A DNA stretch of 64,000 nucleotides. Source: Polynucleobacter difficilis. GTDB lineage: Bacteria; Pseudomonadota; Gammaproteobacteria; Burkholderiales; Burkholderiaceae. Under the pieces are notes generated by a model. That model was not told the origin of the DNA. It did not search any database and was given only the letters and a program-made list of their open reading frames with translations. The stretch lies in assembly GCF_003065365.1 (NCBI RefSeq), contig NZ_CP023276.1, positions 372,001 through 436,000 on the forward strand. The letters are read 5' to 3'. Below are positions 1-9,212 of the stretch, piece after piece. The position numbers and the translations under genes were made by a program. Position 1 is the first letter of the stretch, and every line of letters begins with the position of its first letter.

Positions 1-2
1 TT

Positions 3-200
3 AATAAAAATTTGGTGAATGACAGACTGTCATTCAAGCTTATTTTTTTGATTAGTTATGTAGTGATCTTTGGAGTTGCCTTGTTAACGATCGTTTTACC
101 GGCATCTCAAAAAAGCTGGCTGTTTGGAAGCTCAGACGGCACATCATTTTTTAAGACTGTTGAAAGCGGCGTTTATAGCTTTATGTCTTACTTAAATTAG
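3..200 (+). CDS. small membrane protein upstream of pufA, 5' truncated, possibly PufQ-like
   Basis: The reading frame is open from base 3 and ends at TAG 198-200, so it may be cut by the window edge; TTG at 12 and GTG at 15 are the only visible starts and neither has a ribosome site. The product has one hydrophobic segment ([20 protein letters not shown]) and a short tail with aromatic residues. It has no histidine, so it cannot be a normal LH1 beta subunit, which is what usually precedes pufA. The length, single membrane span and Arg/Phe-rich start recall PufQ, which helps bacteriochlorophyll delivery, but similarity is weak. It sits 10 bases before pufA and is probably co-transcribed with it. 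Confidence 0.4.
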   Translation, partial: NKNLVNDRLSFKLIFLISYVVIFGVALLTIVLPASQKSWLFGSSDGTSFFKTVESGVYSFMSYLN

Positions 201-210
201 GAGAAACATT

Positions 211-387
211 ATGTGGAGAATTTGGAAACTATACGACCCACTACGCGCGATGGTTGCGCAGGGCGTTTTTCTCTTTGCTTTGGCCGCAATGATTCATTTG
301 ATTCTATTGAGCACCACTCAGTACAAATGGCTCGATGGCTTGAGTCAAGCGGAGTACAAAGCTGCGGTTGCAGCTTCCAAGAAGTAA
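211..387 (+). CDS. pufA: light-harvesting LH1 alpha subunit (PufA)
   Basis: This 58-residue protein starts with [10 protein letters not shown], the typical LH1 alpha start, followed by one membrane helix with the bacteriochlorophyll-ligating histidine in [11 protein letters not shown] and a short polar C-terminus ending in two lysines. ATG 211 has the ribosome site TAGGAGA at 198-204. The protein forms the inner ring around the reaction centre together with a beta subunit. It precedes pufL, separated by a stem-loop that probably raises the stability of the upstream message. The beta partner gene pufB is not seen directly upstream. Confidence 0.93.
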   Translation: MWRIWKLYDPLRAMVAQGVFLFALAAMIHLILLSTTQYKWLDGLSQAEYKAAVAASKK

Positions 388-399
388 TTGTTGTACCGG

Positions 400-435
400 C
401 GTAAGTGGGTACCTAGCGATAGTTACCTACTTACG
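400..435 (+). promoter_or_regulatory. pufA-pufL intercistronic mRNA stem-loop
   Basis: CGTAAGTGGGTA at 400-411 pairs with TACCTACTTACG at 424-435 (12 pairs, one G-U) around a 12-base loop. No T-run follows, so it is not a typical terminator. In purple bacteria a hairpin at this place slows 3'-5' decay of pufBA mRNA, giving more antenna than reaction-centre protein. The role here is inferred from position. Confidence 0.75.
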
Positions 436-484
436 GCAGATTAATTAAGAACGAGCGATGTCTCGTTTTGTAAGGAGTGCATAA

Positions 485-1309
485 ATGGCTATGCTCAATT
501 TTGAAAAGAAATACCGCGTACGCGGTGGCACGTTAATCGGCGGAGATCTCTTTGATTTCTGGGTTGGGCCATTCTATGTTGGATTTTTTGGCGTCACTAC
601 TATCTTTTTTGCTTTCCTCGGAACAGCTCTCATACTGTGGGGCGCAGCGCAATCTGGGGTTTGGAATATCTGGCAAATAAACATTGCCCCTCCTGATCTC
701 AAGTATGGCTTAGGGCCGGCGCCGATGATGGAGGGCGGTTTGTGGCAAATCATCACCATCTGTGCTCTCGGTGCTTTTATATCCTGGGCGCTCCGGGAAG
801 TTGAAATTTGCCGTAAGCTCGGCATGGGACTCCATGTTCCGGCCGCCTTTAGTATGGCGATCTTTGCGTACTTCACCTTGGTGGTGATTCGTCCAGTCTT
901 GATGGGTGCTTGGGGCCATGGTTTCCCGTATGGCATCTTGAGTCATTTAGATTGGGTATCGAATACTGGATATCAATACCTCCATTTCCATTACAACCCA
1001 GCACATATGCTGGCGGTTACCTTCTTCTTTACTACAACGCTGGCGTTGTCTTTGCATGGCGCGTTGATTTTGTCATCGACTAATCCACAGCCTGGTCACA
1101 CTGTAAGAACGCCAGAGCATGAAGATACTTTCTTCCGAGATATTGTTGGTTACTCCGTTGGTACCTTGGGCATCCATCGTGTCGGCTTATTTTTGGCCTT
1201 AGCAGCGGGCTTTTGGAGTGCTGTTTGTATTGTGATTAGCGGCCCATTCTGGACTAAAGGATGGCCTGAATGGTGGACATGGTGGCTTAACTTGCCCATC
1301 TGGAGCTAA
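485..1309 (+). CDS. pufL: photosynthetic reaction centre L subunit
   Basis: This is a 274-residue, five-helix core protein of the type II reaction centre that binds bacteriochlorophyll, bacteriopheophytin and quinone in the inner membrane. The start [31 protein letters not shown] is the family signature in shortened form. Ligand histidines are visible in [16 protein letters not shown] and SLHGAL. Length is normal. ATG 485 follows the ribosome site AAGGAG at about 472-477. It is followed 11 bases later by pufM in the same operon. Confidence 0.97.
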   Translation: MAMLNFEKKYRVRGGTLIGGDLFDFWVGPFYVGFFGVTTIFFAFLGTALILWGAAQSGVWNIWQINIAPPDLKYGLGPAPMMEGGLWQIITICALGAFISWALREVEICRKLGMGLHVPAAFSMAIFAYFTLVVIRPVLMGAWGHGFPYGILSHLDWVSNTGYQYLHFHYNPAHMLAVTFFFTTTLALSLHGALILSSTNPQPGHTVRTPEHEDTFFRDIVGYSVGTLGIHRVGLFLALAAGFWSAVCIVISGPFWTKGWPEWWTWWLNLPIWS

Positions 1310-1320
1310 TAGCGGAGAAC

Positions 1321-2322
1321 ATGATGGAATATCAAAATTTATTTACCCAAACACAAGTCACTGGACCCGTTAGTCATGGGGTGCCAATCAATGCATACGA
1401 TATGCGCGAGCGTACTAAGGTATTTGGCTTTAGTTACCTCATGGGCCTCATCGGCAATGCACAACTCGGGCCCATCTACTTAGGTCGACTCGGTCTGGCA
1501 TCGCTGATGTTTGGCTTGGCTGCATTCGTGATGATTGGTTTTAATATGCTGGCCCAAGTGGACTGGAACCCCATTCAGTTTGTGCGCCAATTGTTTTGGT
1601 TATCACTGGATCCGCCTGCGCCTAAATATGGCCTGACCTTCCCGCCAATGAATGAGGGCGGTTGGTGGTTAATCGCTGGCCTCTTCACTACCATTTCAAT
1701 TATGTTGTGGTGGTATCGAACCTATCGCCGCGCGATTGCGCTTGGTATGGGAACGCACGTACCTTGGGCATTTGCTGCTGCCATTTGGTTATTCCTAGTG
1801 CTGGGCTTGATTCGCCCTGTGCTGATGGGTAGCTGGAGTGAGGCAGTTCCATTTGGCATCTTCTCGCACCTGGATTGGACTGCAGCCTTCTCCATTCGCT
1901 ATGGCAATTTGTTCTATAACCCCTTCCACATGCTGTCGATTGTGTTCTTGTATGGCTCAGTACTGCTATTTGCAATGCACGGCGCAACCATTTTGGCGGT
2001 CAGTCGCTTTGGCGGCGAGCGTGAGATTGAGCAAATCGTTGATCGTGGAACAGCCTCTGAGCGTGCCGGCCTCTTCTGGCGGTGGACGATGGGCTTTAAT
2101 GCGACGATGGAATCGATTCACCGTTGGGCTTGGTGGTTTGCGGTATTGACACCAATCACAGGTGGCATTGGCATCCTCTTAACAGGCACGGTAGTTGATA
2201 ACTGGTATCTGTGGGGTGTTAAACACGGCATTGCTCCGGCATACCCCGCCTATTTTGAGGTCGTTGCTGATCCTGCACTGAGTGCGCCGATGGCACCTGC
2301 CGCTATTCAGGGAGCAAAATAA
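1321..2322 (+). CDS. pufM: photosynthetic reaction centre M subunit
   Basis: The 333-residue product is the M partner of PufL. It shows [11 protein letters not shown] at the start, [11 protein letters not shown] in the first helix, and the conserved histidine regions FSHLDW, YNPFHML and AMHGAT that hold the special pair and the non-haem iron. ESIHRWAWW near the C-terminus is also typical. Two ATGs in a row (1321 and 1324) can serve as start. The stop codon overlaps the pufC ATG by one base, so translation is probably coupled. Confidence 0.97.
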   Translation: MMEYQNLFTQTQVTGPVSHGVPINAYDMRERTKVFGFSYLMGLIGNAQLGPIYLGRLGLASLMFGLAAFVMIGFNMLAQVDWNPIQFVRQLFWLSLDPPAPKYGLTFPPMNEGGWWLIAGLFTTISIMLWWYRTYRRAIALGMGTHVPWAFAAAIWLFLVLGLIRPVLMGSWSEAVPFGIFSHLDWTAAFSIRYGNLFYNPFHMLSIVFLYGSVLLFAMHGATILAVSRFGGEREIEQIVDRGTASERAGLFWRWTMGFNATMESIHRWAWWFAVLTPITGGIGILLTGTVVDNWYLWGVKHGIAPAYPAYFEVVADPALSAPMAPAAIQGAK

Positions 2323-3362
2323 TGAAAGCCGGAATCAATAAATTACTAATTATTTTAGGTCTCGCCTCAGCAGCCCTATTAACGGGTTGTGAGCGTCCAC
2401 CGATTGATGCTAAGCAAACCGGTTTTCGCGGCACGGCGATGGTGGAAATCAATAATCCCCGCACCCAAGAAAAGCTAGCGGCTGAAAATGTTGCGCCTCC
2501 AGGCGTGCCCGTTCCTGCGGATGGCCCCAAGGCAAGTGCGGTGTACAAGAACGTAAAAGTGCTGGGTAATCTCAGTGAGGCACAGTTCACTACCTTTATG
2601 GTCGCAATGACTTCCTGGATTGCGCCAAAAGAAGGTTGTGGTTACTGCCATAACGTGCAGAACTTTGCGGACGATTCGGTCTACACCAAAAACGTCGCTA
2701 GAAAAATGATCCAAATGACGCAGGCGATTAATTCCAATTGGAACGCCCACGTCAAAGAGACGGGCGTGACCTGCTACACCTGCCATCGTGGCAATCCAGT
2801 ACCAAAAGAAGTTTGGTTTGATACTGCCGAAAAGAAAAAGGGCGGCATGCTGGGTAATCGCAATGGACAGAACGCGCCTTCGCCAAATGTTGGCTATGCC
2901 TCTTTACCAAACCAACCTTTTTCTAGCTATTTCTTAGCAGGAAAAGGCGCGGCGCGGATTACGGGGCCTACTGCATTACCAACAGGCCATGTGAAGACAA
3001 TTCAGGAAACGGAATCGGTCTTTGGGGTAATGACTCACTTATCGAATGCATTGGGCGTTAATTGCACCTACTGCCATAACTCCAGAGCCTTTGCGGACTG
3101 GACTGAAAGTCCTCCACAACGTGCTCAGGCATGGCATGGTATTCAGATGATCAAGGACGTCAACAGCAATTACATTGTGCCTATTACCGGGTTGTTCCCA
3201 CCGCACCGCTTGGGGCCCGATGGGGATGTAGCGAAGGCCAATTGCGCGACTTGCCATCAAGGTGTGAATAAGCCGCTGTTAGGTAAAAGTATGTTGAAAG
3301 ACTACCCATACTTGGTTGGACCGCCGGCTGGAAAGCCCTTCACAGTAGCGCAACAGAAGTAA
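2322..3362 (+). CDS. pufC: tetrahaem cytochrome c subunit of the reaction centre
   Basis: The 346-residue lipoprotein donates electrons to the oxidised special pair from the periplasmic side. It has an N-terminal export helix ending in a lipobox (LLTGC, Cys at about residue 23) and four haem motifs: CGYCH, CYTCH, CTYCH and CATCH. Methionine-containing stretches upstream of the first motifs provide likely axial ligands. Length is typical for PufC. It is the last reaction-centre gene of the operon; a 51-base gap with a strong ribosome site leads to crtI. Confidence 0.96.
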   Translation: MKAGINKLLIILGLASAALLTGCERPPIDAKQTGFRGTAMVEINNPRTQEKLAAENVAPPGVPVPADGPKASAVYKNVKVLGNLSEAQFTTFMVAMTSWIAPKEGCGYCHNVQNFADDSVYTKNVARKMIQMTQAINSNWNAHVKETGVTCYTCHRGNPVPKEVWFDTAEKKKGGMLGNRNGQNAPSPNVGYASLPNQPFSSYFLAGKGAARITGPTALPTGHVKTIQETESVFGVMTHLSNALGVNCTYCHNSRAFADWTESPPQRAQAWHGIQMIKDVNSNYIVPITGLFPPHRLGPDGDVAKANCATCHQGVNKPLLGKSMLKDYPYLVGPPAGKPFTVAQQK

Positions 3363-3413
3363 GTAGTAGGTGGGCTTGGGTTTTCAAGCGCCGCCAATCA
3401 TGAAGGAGTAGGG

Positions 3414-4988
3414 ATGGACCAAAAGGTCGATCGTTTTAAGATACCCGAGCTGGCTGTTTTAGGCGGTGCCAAAAAGACAGGGGCTCGGGCCATCGTGATT
3501 GGTAGTGGCTTTGGCGGCTTGGCTGCCGCTATACGTCTCGCAGTCAAAGGGTATGAGGTAACGGTTCTCGAGCGCCTTGATTCACCCGGAGGCCGTGCCT
3601 ATGTGCATCGCCGCAATGGCTATACCTTTGATGCAGGCCCTACCATCATTACTGCCCCATTTTTGCTAGAAGAGTTGTGGGCCCTATGTGGCCGCGACAT
3701 GAAGGACGACATCGATCTGCGTTTAATGGATCCGTTTTATCAAGTTCGCTTTGCCGATGGGCGGATTTTTCATTACACCGGTGACCCAGAAAAAATGCGG
3801 GCTGAGGTGGCTAAATTTGAGCCATCCGATCTGCCCGGATATGAGCGTTTTCTAAAAGAAGCAGAAAAATGCTACAAGTTGGGTTTTGAAGAGCTGGGTG
3901 ATTTTTGCTTTCAGAGTTTAGGGGATCTGGCCAAAGCCTTTCCGAGCCTAGTCAAGATGCGCGCTTGGAACAATTTGTACTCCTTAGTCGCAAAACACAT
4001 TAAGAATCCACAGCTGCGTGAAGTGATGAGCTTTCATCCTTTGCTGATTGGCGGTAATCCCTTCTCAGTAACGGCAGTCTATTCCCTCATTAATGCTCTA
4101 GAGCGTAAATGGGGTGTGCATTCAGTCATGGGCGGTACAGGTAAGTTAATACAGGGACTCGTGAAGTTGCTGAACGAGCAGGGCGTTGAAGTTCGCTATA
4201 ACTCGACTGTCCGTAAAATCAATATCGAAAACAATCACGTCACCGGCGTTACCTTAGAAAATGGCCAGGTACTCTATTCTGATTTAGTCGTGTCCAATGC
4301 CGATACTGCTTGGACCTATAAGAATTTAATCGACGCTAAATACCGTAAGGTATGGACAGATAGAAAGGTCGATAACGGCAAGTACTCTATGAGCTTGTTT
4401 GTCTGGTACTTTGGAACCAAGAAACAATACCCCGAAATACCACACCACATGATGCTTCTGGGTGAGCGCTATAAAACGCTGCTGGATGATATTTTCAAAA
4501 AGCATCACCTAGCAAAAGACTTTAGTTTGTATTTGCATAGGCCAACAGCAACCGATCCATCCATGGCACCCGAGGGCTGCGATACGTTTTATGTCCTCTC
4601 TCCAGTGCCCCATTTAGATAGCGGAACGGATTGGCCAACGGTAGCAGAGTCCTACCGCAAGGCCATCGCCAACATGCTGGAAAGTACCGTGATGCCAGAT
4701 TTGCAAGCCAATTTCACGGAGTCATTCATGATGACGCCGCAAGACTTTAAAGACCGTTTGCTCTCACATAAAGGTGCTGCATTTGGTCTTGAGCCCTTAC
4801 TCACACAGAGCGCTTGGTTTAGACCGCATAACCGCAGCGAAGACATTCCTGGCCTTTACATGGTTGGCGCCAGCACCCATCCAGGCGCTGGCATTCCAGG
4901 TGTTTTGTCTTCGGCTAAGGCATTGGATTCAGTCATTGAGCCTGTAGTCAATACCTACTTAAATCAGACCAGACATGCAGCAACTTAA
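3414..4988 (+). CDS. crtI: phytoene desaturase (CrtI)
   Basis: This 524-residue FAD enzyme desaturates phytoene to neurosporene or lycopene. The dinucleotide-binding motif is IGSGFGGLAAA near residue 26, followed by the glutamate of VTVLERLDSPGGRAY. The C-terminus carries GLYMVGASTHPGAGIPGV, the FAD-closing signature of carotenoid desaturases. ATG 3414 has AAGGAG just upstream. Its end overlaps crtB by 14 bases. CrtC, CrtD and CrtA nearby indicate the spheroidene route, so a three-step desaturase is likely, but product specificity cannot be read from sequence. Confidence 0.94.
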   Translation: MDQKVDRFKIPELAVLGGAKKTGARAIVIGSGFGGLAAAIRLAVKGYEVTVLERLDSPGGRAYVHRRNGYTFDAGPTIITAPFLLEELWALCGRDMKDDIDLRLMDPFYQVRFADGRIFHYTGDPEKMRAEVAKFEPSDLPGYERFLKEAEKCYKLGFEELGDFCFQSLGDLAKAFPSLVKMRAWNNLYSLVAKHIKNPQLREVMSFHPLLIGGNPFSVTAVYSLINALERKWGVHSVMGGTGKLIQGLVKLLNEQGVEVRYNSTVRKINIENNHVTGVTLENGQVLYSDLVVSNADTAWTYKNLIDAKYRKVWTDRKVDNGKYSMSLFVWYFGTKKQYPEIPHHMMLLGERYKTLLDDIFKKHHLAKDFSLYLHRPTATDPSMAPEGCDTFYVLSPVPHLDSGTDWPTVAESYRKAIANMLESTVMPDLQANFTESFMMTPQDFKDRLLSHKGAAFGLEPLLTQSAWFRPHNRSEDIPGLYMVGASTHPGAGIPGVLSSAKALDSVIEPVVNTYLNQTRHAAT

Positions 4989-6060
4989 TACTGTCCGCGC
5001 CATTACCGCTGAATTTGGGTTTCAGTTGGATTTGCGTACCTGCACGGAGCTTATGAAAGATGGCTCTAAGTCCTTCTTTGCCGCCTCCAAAATTCTGCCC
5101 AGCAATATTCGGAGTTCGGCAACCGCTTTGTATGCCTTTTGCCGTTTATTGGATGACTTGGTCGATGATCAGAATGCAAGCCCTGATGTAATTCCCCAAA
5201 TCCAAGAGCGGCTCGCTCGAATTTACAAGCAAGATCCAGTTGATGTGCCTGCAGATCGTGCCCTGGCATTGGTAGTAGAGCGATTTGGTATCCCGAAGAT
5301 TTTGCTGGAGGCCCTCATTGAAGGGTTCGAGTGGGATCGGGATGGCCGTCGTTATGAGACCATCGAAGATCTGCAGGCCTATGGCGCACGCGTTGCTTCT
5401 ACGGTTGGGGTCATGATGACCCTCATCATGGGTGTGCGCGATCCAGTCGTTCTGCAGCGAGCTTGTGAGTTGGGTTTGGCCATGCAGTTGACTAATATTG
5501 CGCGCGATGTGGGTGAGGATGCCCGCAATAGCCGGCTGTATTTGCCCCGCAGCTGGATGCGTGAAGCCGGAATTGATCCTGATGCTTGGCTGAAGCATCC
5601 GGTATTTAGTGAGGCGCTTGGCAGCGTTGTATCACGTTTATTAAAGACTGCGGATGCCATGTATCAGCGGTCCATTGCTGGAGTTGCCGGGCTGCCTCGC
5701 AATTGCCGTGCAGCAATTTCAGCAGCGCGTTTGATTTATTGCGAGATTGGCCGCGAAGTCGAGCGCCGGGGCATGAATTCAATTAATCACCGTGCAGTGG
5801 TGCCATTCTCCAAAAAATTGCTATTGATGGGTCAGGCTCTGATGGCCGGTATTTACAGTCCTAAATTAAACGCAATACACGAGCCCATTGCAGAACTGCA
5901 GTTTTTAGTAGAAGCCGTTTTACCCAATGATCCGCATGCCCATTACGAGGGTTCGATTGAGGATCGTATGATTTGGGTGATTAACTTAATGGAGCGTGTA
6001 GAGCGCCGCCGCATTCAAAACTACGATGCCTTTATGCAGCCAGAAAAGGCTGCCGCTTAA
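4975..6060 (+). CDS. crtB: phytoene synthase
   Basis: The 361-residue enzyme condenses two geranylgeranyl diphosphates to phytoene, the first committed carotenoid step. Both metal-binding aspartate motifs are present: DDLVDD at about residues 60-65 and DVGED around residue 179, in the NIARDVGED signature. The start overlaps crtI by 14 bases, which suggests coupled translation. It ends convergent to crtC with only 28 bases between, so the carotenoid genes are split over two facing operons. Confidence 0.95.
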   Translation: MQQLNTVRAITAEFGFQLDLRTCTELMKDGSKSFFAASKILPSNIRSSATALYAFCRLLDDLVDDQNASPDVIPQIQERLARIYKQDPVDVPADRALALVVERFGIPKILLEALIEGFEWDRDGRRYETIEDLQAYGARVASTVGVMMTLIMGVRDPVVLQRACELGLAMQLTNIARDVGEDARNSRLYLPRSWMREAGIDPDAWLKHPVFSEALGSVVSRLLKTADAMYQRSIAGVAGLPRNCRAAISAARLIYCEIGREVERRGMNSINHRAVVPFSKKLLLMGQALMAGIYSPKLNAIHEPIAELQFLVEAVLPNDPHAHYEGSIEDRMIWVINLMERVERRRIQNYDAFMQPEKAAA

Positions 6061-6088
6061 ATCTCTTAGATAGCCTAAGTAGCGCGTT

Positions 6089-7315
6089 TTAGGAAAAGAC
6101 CTTAGGTATGCGTGGCATCCGCCATGGCAACATCAACTGGGTACTGGTGGCTACAAGGCGAGGTACGTTTAACGTTTCATGCATCGACGTCACCTTTTCT
6201 CCAAGCAAGGTCGACTCCAAAATGGAACGCGCATAAAAGGGCGTATCTTCTAGCAGTTTGCTTGTGCTTGCTACGGTATTGGAATCGGTACGCATGTGGC
6301 GCTGAATCCGCCAGCCGGTTTTCTTGAGGGCTTGGCGTGCTGGAGCCTCAAATGGCTCGATACTGCCATCGGGCTTAAAGCGCATTGCAATCAGCCGCTC
6401 AACCCCAGACTTCTGACGCACATCGTAAATGACAGCAGTACTGCCGTCTTTTAAAGAGGCGCGTGACCAATCCCATTCCGTAAACGGCACACTGATTGCC
6501 TCGTCTCCTTCGTTTGAATCAAAGTAGGCGTGGCCTTGCCAACGCAATGCGGGGTGTTGCATGCTGACCTCGACGCGGGCAGATGGAGCAAGCGGACCCC
6601 AGCGGTGTTTTTGTGCGTCATCTAAGGGCGTCGTGAACTGAAATAACTGATCTGGATAGACTTTGATCGTGCCAGCGACTTTTTGGCCAAATGGAATGGC
6701 GCGCTCAGCAATACTAATAGTGAGGCAGTTGCCATCCCAATGCAGCCCGCTGGGCCCAATTTGGAAGGTGTGCTGATCGCGGTGAATCCATTTGCCACCA
6801 CGCTCGGTCATGGCCCAGCGCTTATTGCCTGGACTATAGATTGCTACGTTGAGTGCGCAGTAGTCATTGGCATCGGCTGGCTGAGAACGATTAGCCCATG
6901 CATAGTAGGGTGAGAAGACGCTGCCTACAAACGCAATGATGCTGAACCCATGCTGGCCATCGTCGCTAAGCCCATCGATGTACCACCAAAGGTAATTGCC
7001 AGGATCTACCGCTTGATTGAATTGCGGCGTGCCATCAGCGCTGCGACCGCCTGTCGACCGGACAAAGCCGCCATTGGAACCCCCGGCCCCGGATGAACGC
7101 TGCCGCCCGCTAGAAAGAGATTCTCGATTTGCGTCAGCGCATTGGAGCGCTGGAATGAGCTCATCCAGCCATGGGTTGCTTGACCGTACAGCGCTCCCCC
7201 GCGACCCGGAAACAATCGATTGAATTCCGTTGGCGATGTTCGGATGGTTGAATGGCTGGACTCCTGTAGTTCCAGACCACATTGCTTGAGTAGGGTAAAT
7301 GCGGTTTGCTCGCAT
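6089..7315 (-). CDS. crtC: carotenoid 1,2-hydratase (hydroxyneurosporene synthase)
   Basis: CrtC adds water to the psi-end group of neurosporene. Family similarity starts at about base 7035 with FNQAVDPGNYLWWYIDGLSDDG and continues with IIAFVGSVFSPYYAWA. The open frame extends to 7315, but the first 90 or so residues overlap crtD in another frame and have no CrtC character. No ATG, GTG or TTG lies in frame between about 7280 and the conserved start, so the true start is unclear: a rare initiation codon coupled to the crtD stop (7006-7008), or a long overlap. The body of the gene is intact. Confidence 0.85.
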   Translation of the reverse strand: MRANRIYPTQAMWSGTTGVQPFNHPNIANGIQSIVSGSRGSAVRSSNPWLDELIPALQCADANRESLSSGRQRSSGAGGSNGGFVRSTGGRSADGTPQFNQAVDPGNYLWWYIDGLSDDGQHGFSIIAFVGSVFSPYYAWANRSQPADANDYCALNVAIYSPGNKRWAMTERGGKWIHRDQHTFQIGPSGLHWDGNCLTISIAERAIPFGQKVAGTIKVYPDQLFQFTTPLDDAQKHRWGPLAPSARVEVSMQHPALRWQGHAYFDSNEGDEAISVPFTEWDWSRASLKDGSTAVIYDVRQKSGVERLIAMRFKPDGSIEPFEAPARQALKKTGWRIQRHMRTDSNTVASTSKLLEDTPFYARSILESTLLGEKVTSMHETLNVPRLVATSTQLMLPWRMPRIPKVFS

Positions 7316-8511
7316 CGGTCGATTTCCTTCTGGTTAACTTGATGATCGCCAATGGCCGGTGCATTGACAAGGCACAGTAGTCGCTCCTTCTGCTCTAAGG
7401 CAGCGCCGCTATCGCTTCTATCTTGGGCGCAGACATAGACGGTGGGCTCATTGGGGTAACTCTTGTGCTCGAAAATATCACTGAATTCACGGGAATAATG
7501 GCGATTGAAAAAAACGTTATGGCGAACCAGTGGGAAGCCGCTGGTTTTGACTTTCATTGACCAGGTTATCGCCGAAAGCGATCTGCTGGCTGGGATCGAA
7601 TTAGAAACAGCCGACCGCATGGATGCGCCTATTAAGCCTTGTCGCAAGACATTAATATCGCCATTAAAGACAACGTAGTCTGCCGGTATACGCTCACCAT
7701 CAGTTAACTCAATAGATTCAACCCGGTTGTGCTGCTGGTGAATCGCATGCACTGATGCATTGGTTCGAATGCGAGCCCCTTTGCTTTGTGCCAGGCGGGC
7801 AATGGCTTTTGGGATTTCTGCCATGCCGCCACGCACGGACCAAACGCCATCCATTTCAACTTGAGCAATCAGCATTAAGGTTGCCGGAGCCAGAAAGGGT
7901 GAGGAACCACAATAGGTGGCATAGCGACCAAAGAGTTGGTGGAGGCGAGGATCCTTAAAGTATTTCCCGAGCGAGGACCAGAGATCACTAAAGGGTCCGA
8001 TTGCCATTAGCGGCATCGATTTTGTAATGCCAAGCGAACCCATCATGCCAGCCATCGATGGTCTGGCGGATTGAATGAAGGGTTTCTCGAGTACCTCATA
8101 CACCTTCTTGGCCATCGTGCAAAACTCTAAAAACGCTTTTGCTTCTGCTGGACTAGAAAATGCGGCAATGGCATCCGCACTTTGCTGGCGATCGGCAAAT
8201 AAATCCAAATACTGTTCACCCCAAGTATGCCTGGCTAAGATCGTCAATGGATCGGTTTGTACTTGCGATGAGAATGATTCGCCGCAGGCCTCAAACAGCT
8301 GCTCAAATACCCAGCGCATCGTAAACACAGTCGGACCCGAATCAACCAATCCGAGATCGTCGGGAGCGCCAACAGCGACTTGTCGAATCTTTCCGCCAAC
8401 AGCCTGCTCTTTTTCAAGCAGAGTCACGTCAAATCCGAGGTGGGCAAGCTCAAGGCAGGCGCACAAACCACCAATGCCGCCCCCAATAACCACGACGCGT
8501 TCGCTGCTCAT
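7006..8511 (-). CDS. crtD: hydroxyneurosporene desaturase (CrtD)
   Basis: The 501-residue FAD oxidoreductase introduces the 3,4 double bond into 1-hydroxy carotenoids. It shows VVIGGGIGGLCACLELA at the N-terminus and the C-terminal LFLAGGSVHPGPGVPMAALSG signature typical of CrtD-type desaturases. It is a distant paralogue of CrtI at 3414-4988. It lies between crtA and crtC on the minus strand, three bases after crtA, and its 3' end overlaps the crtC frame. Confidence 0.93.
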   Translation of the reverse strand: MSSERVVVIGGGIGGLCACLELAHLGFDVTLLEKEQAVGGKIRQVAVGAPDDLGLVDSGPTVFTMRWVFEQLFEACGESFSSQVQTDPLTILARHTWGEQYLDLFADRQQSADAIAAFSSPAEAKAFLEFCTMAKKVYEVLEKPFIQSARPSMAGMMGSLGITKSMPLMAIGPFSDLWSSLGKYFKDPRLHQLFGRYATYCGSSPFLAPATLMLIAQVEMDGVWSVRGGMAEIPKAIARLAQSKGARIRTNASVHAIHQQHNRVESIELTDGERIPADYVVFNGDINVLRQGLIGASMRSAVSNSIPASRSLSAITWSMKVKTSGFPLVRHNVFFNRHYSREFSDIFEHKSYPNEPTVYVCAQDRSDSGAALEQKERLLCLVNAPAIGDHQVNQKEIDRCEQTAFTLLKQCGLELQESSHSTIRTSPTEFNRLFPGRGGALYGQATHGWMSSFQRSNALTQIENLFLAGGSVHPGPGVPMAALSGRQAVAALMARRNSIKR

Positions 8512-8514
8512 ATC

Positions 8515-9201
8515 CTAGCCATAGTGTTTGCCCCGCCAAGTGCCTTCCATTTCAGATGGCGTGAAACGCGTAAACATCGACTCTGAAAAGTACTGCTGCC
8601 CATAGGCTGCTTTGATCGCAGCGAGGTGCGCACCTTGCTGCGCATAGGCATTGAGGGCAGTCTCATCTTCCCAGATCGTAAAAGTAGCTTGCCGAAGGTA
8701 AGGAGCCTCACCAAGACCGGCGCTCAAAATCACTCCCTCAGACTGATTAATTGAAACCTCGGCGGGCTGCGCATTTTTCCAAAACGCATTTGCTTTAAGG
8801 GGTTTAATGGATGCGCGCGTTAATGAAGCAATCGGTCCGGATACTGGGGCATTGGCTGTTACGTCTAATTGAGTATTAGCCCAGGAGCCCCGTGTGCTGA
8901 ATGCATTGAGGCTTACTGCAAAGAACTCGCGCGAATGCTTCAGGTATGACTGAACGAGGGCTGACTGCGTTCGGAATTGCTTAGCATGCTGTTCGCTATC
9001 GAATACGCAAAATAAACCTTGTTTGTGGAAACTGGGTTTGGTACTAAAGCCGCCCTCAAATCCAGAACCCAATACTTTAAAAAATTGCAGCCCAGGAATT
9101 TTGCGCAGAGAAAAACGACCAATCACATAGCGGGAGAGGCCCCAGAGGAATGAATCGGGCGCAATATCGACTAACACTAATACTGCGGTTTGATTGCGCA
9201 T
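8515..9201 (-). CDS. crtA: spheroidene monooxygenase
   Basis: The 228-residue haem-dependent oxygenase adds the 2-keto group to give spheroidenone-type pigments under oxygen. Recognisable family parts are the VLVDIAPDSFLWGLSRY start and GLQFFKVLGSGFEGGFS, and the ending GTWRGKHYG. Length is close to that of other CrtA proteins. It is read from the ppsR side, with crtD following directly. Its presence predicts ketolated carotenoids and a pink or red colony. Confidence 0.88.
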   Translation of the reverse strand: MRNQTAVLVLVDIAPDSFLWGLSRYVIGRFSLRKIPGLQFFKVLGSGFEGGFSTKPSFHKQGLFCVFDSEQHAKQFRTQSALVQSYLKHSREFFAVSLNAFSTRGSWANTQLDVTANAPVSGPIASLTRASIKPLKANAFWKNAQPAEVSINQSEGVILSAGLGEAPYLRQATFTIWEDETALNAYAQQGAHLAAIKAAYGQQYFSESMFTRFTPSEMEGTWRGKHYG

Positions 9202-9212
9202 GGTGACGTAAT

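Noticed and set aside
6065..6079. CTTAG ATAGC CTAAG as a terminator between crtB and crtC
   Set aside because: The stem has only five weak pairs and no clean T-run on either strand.
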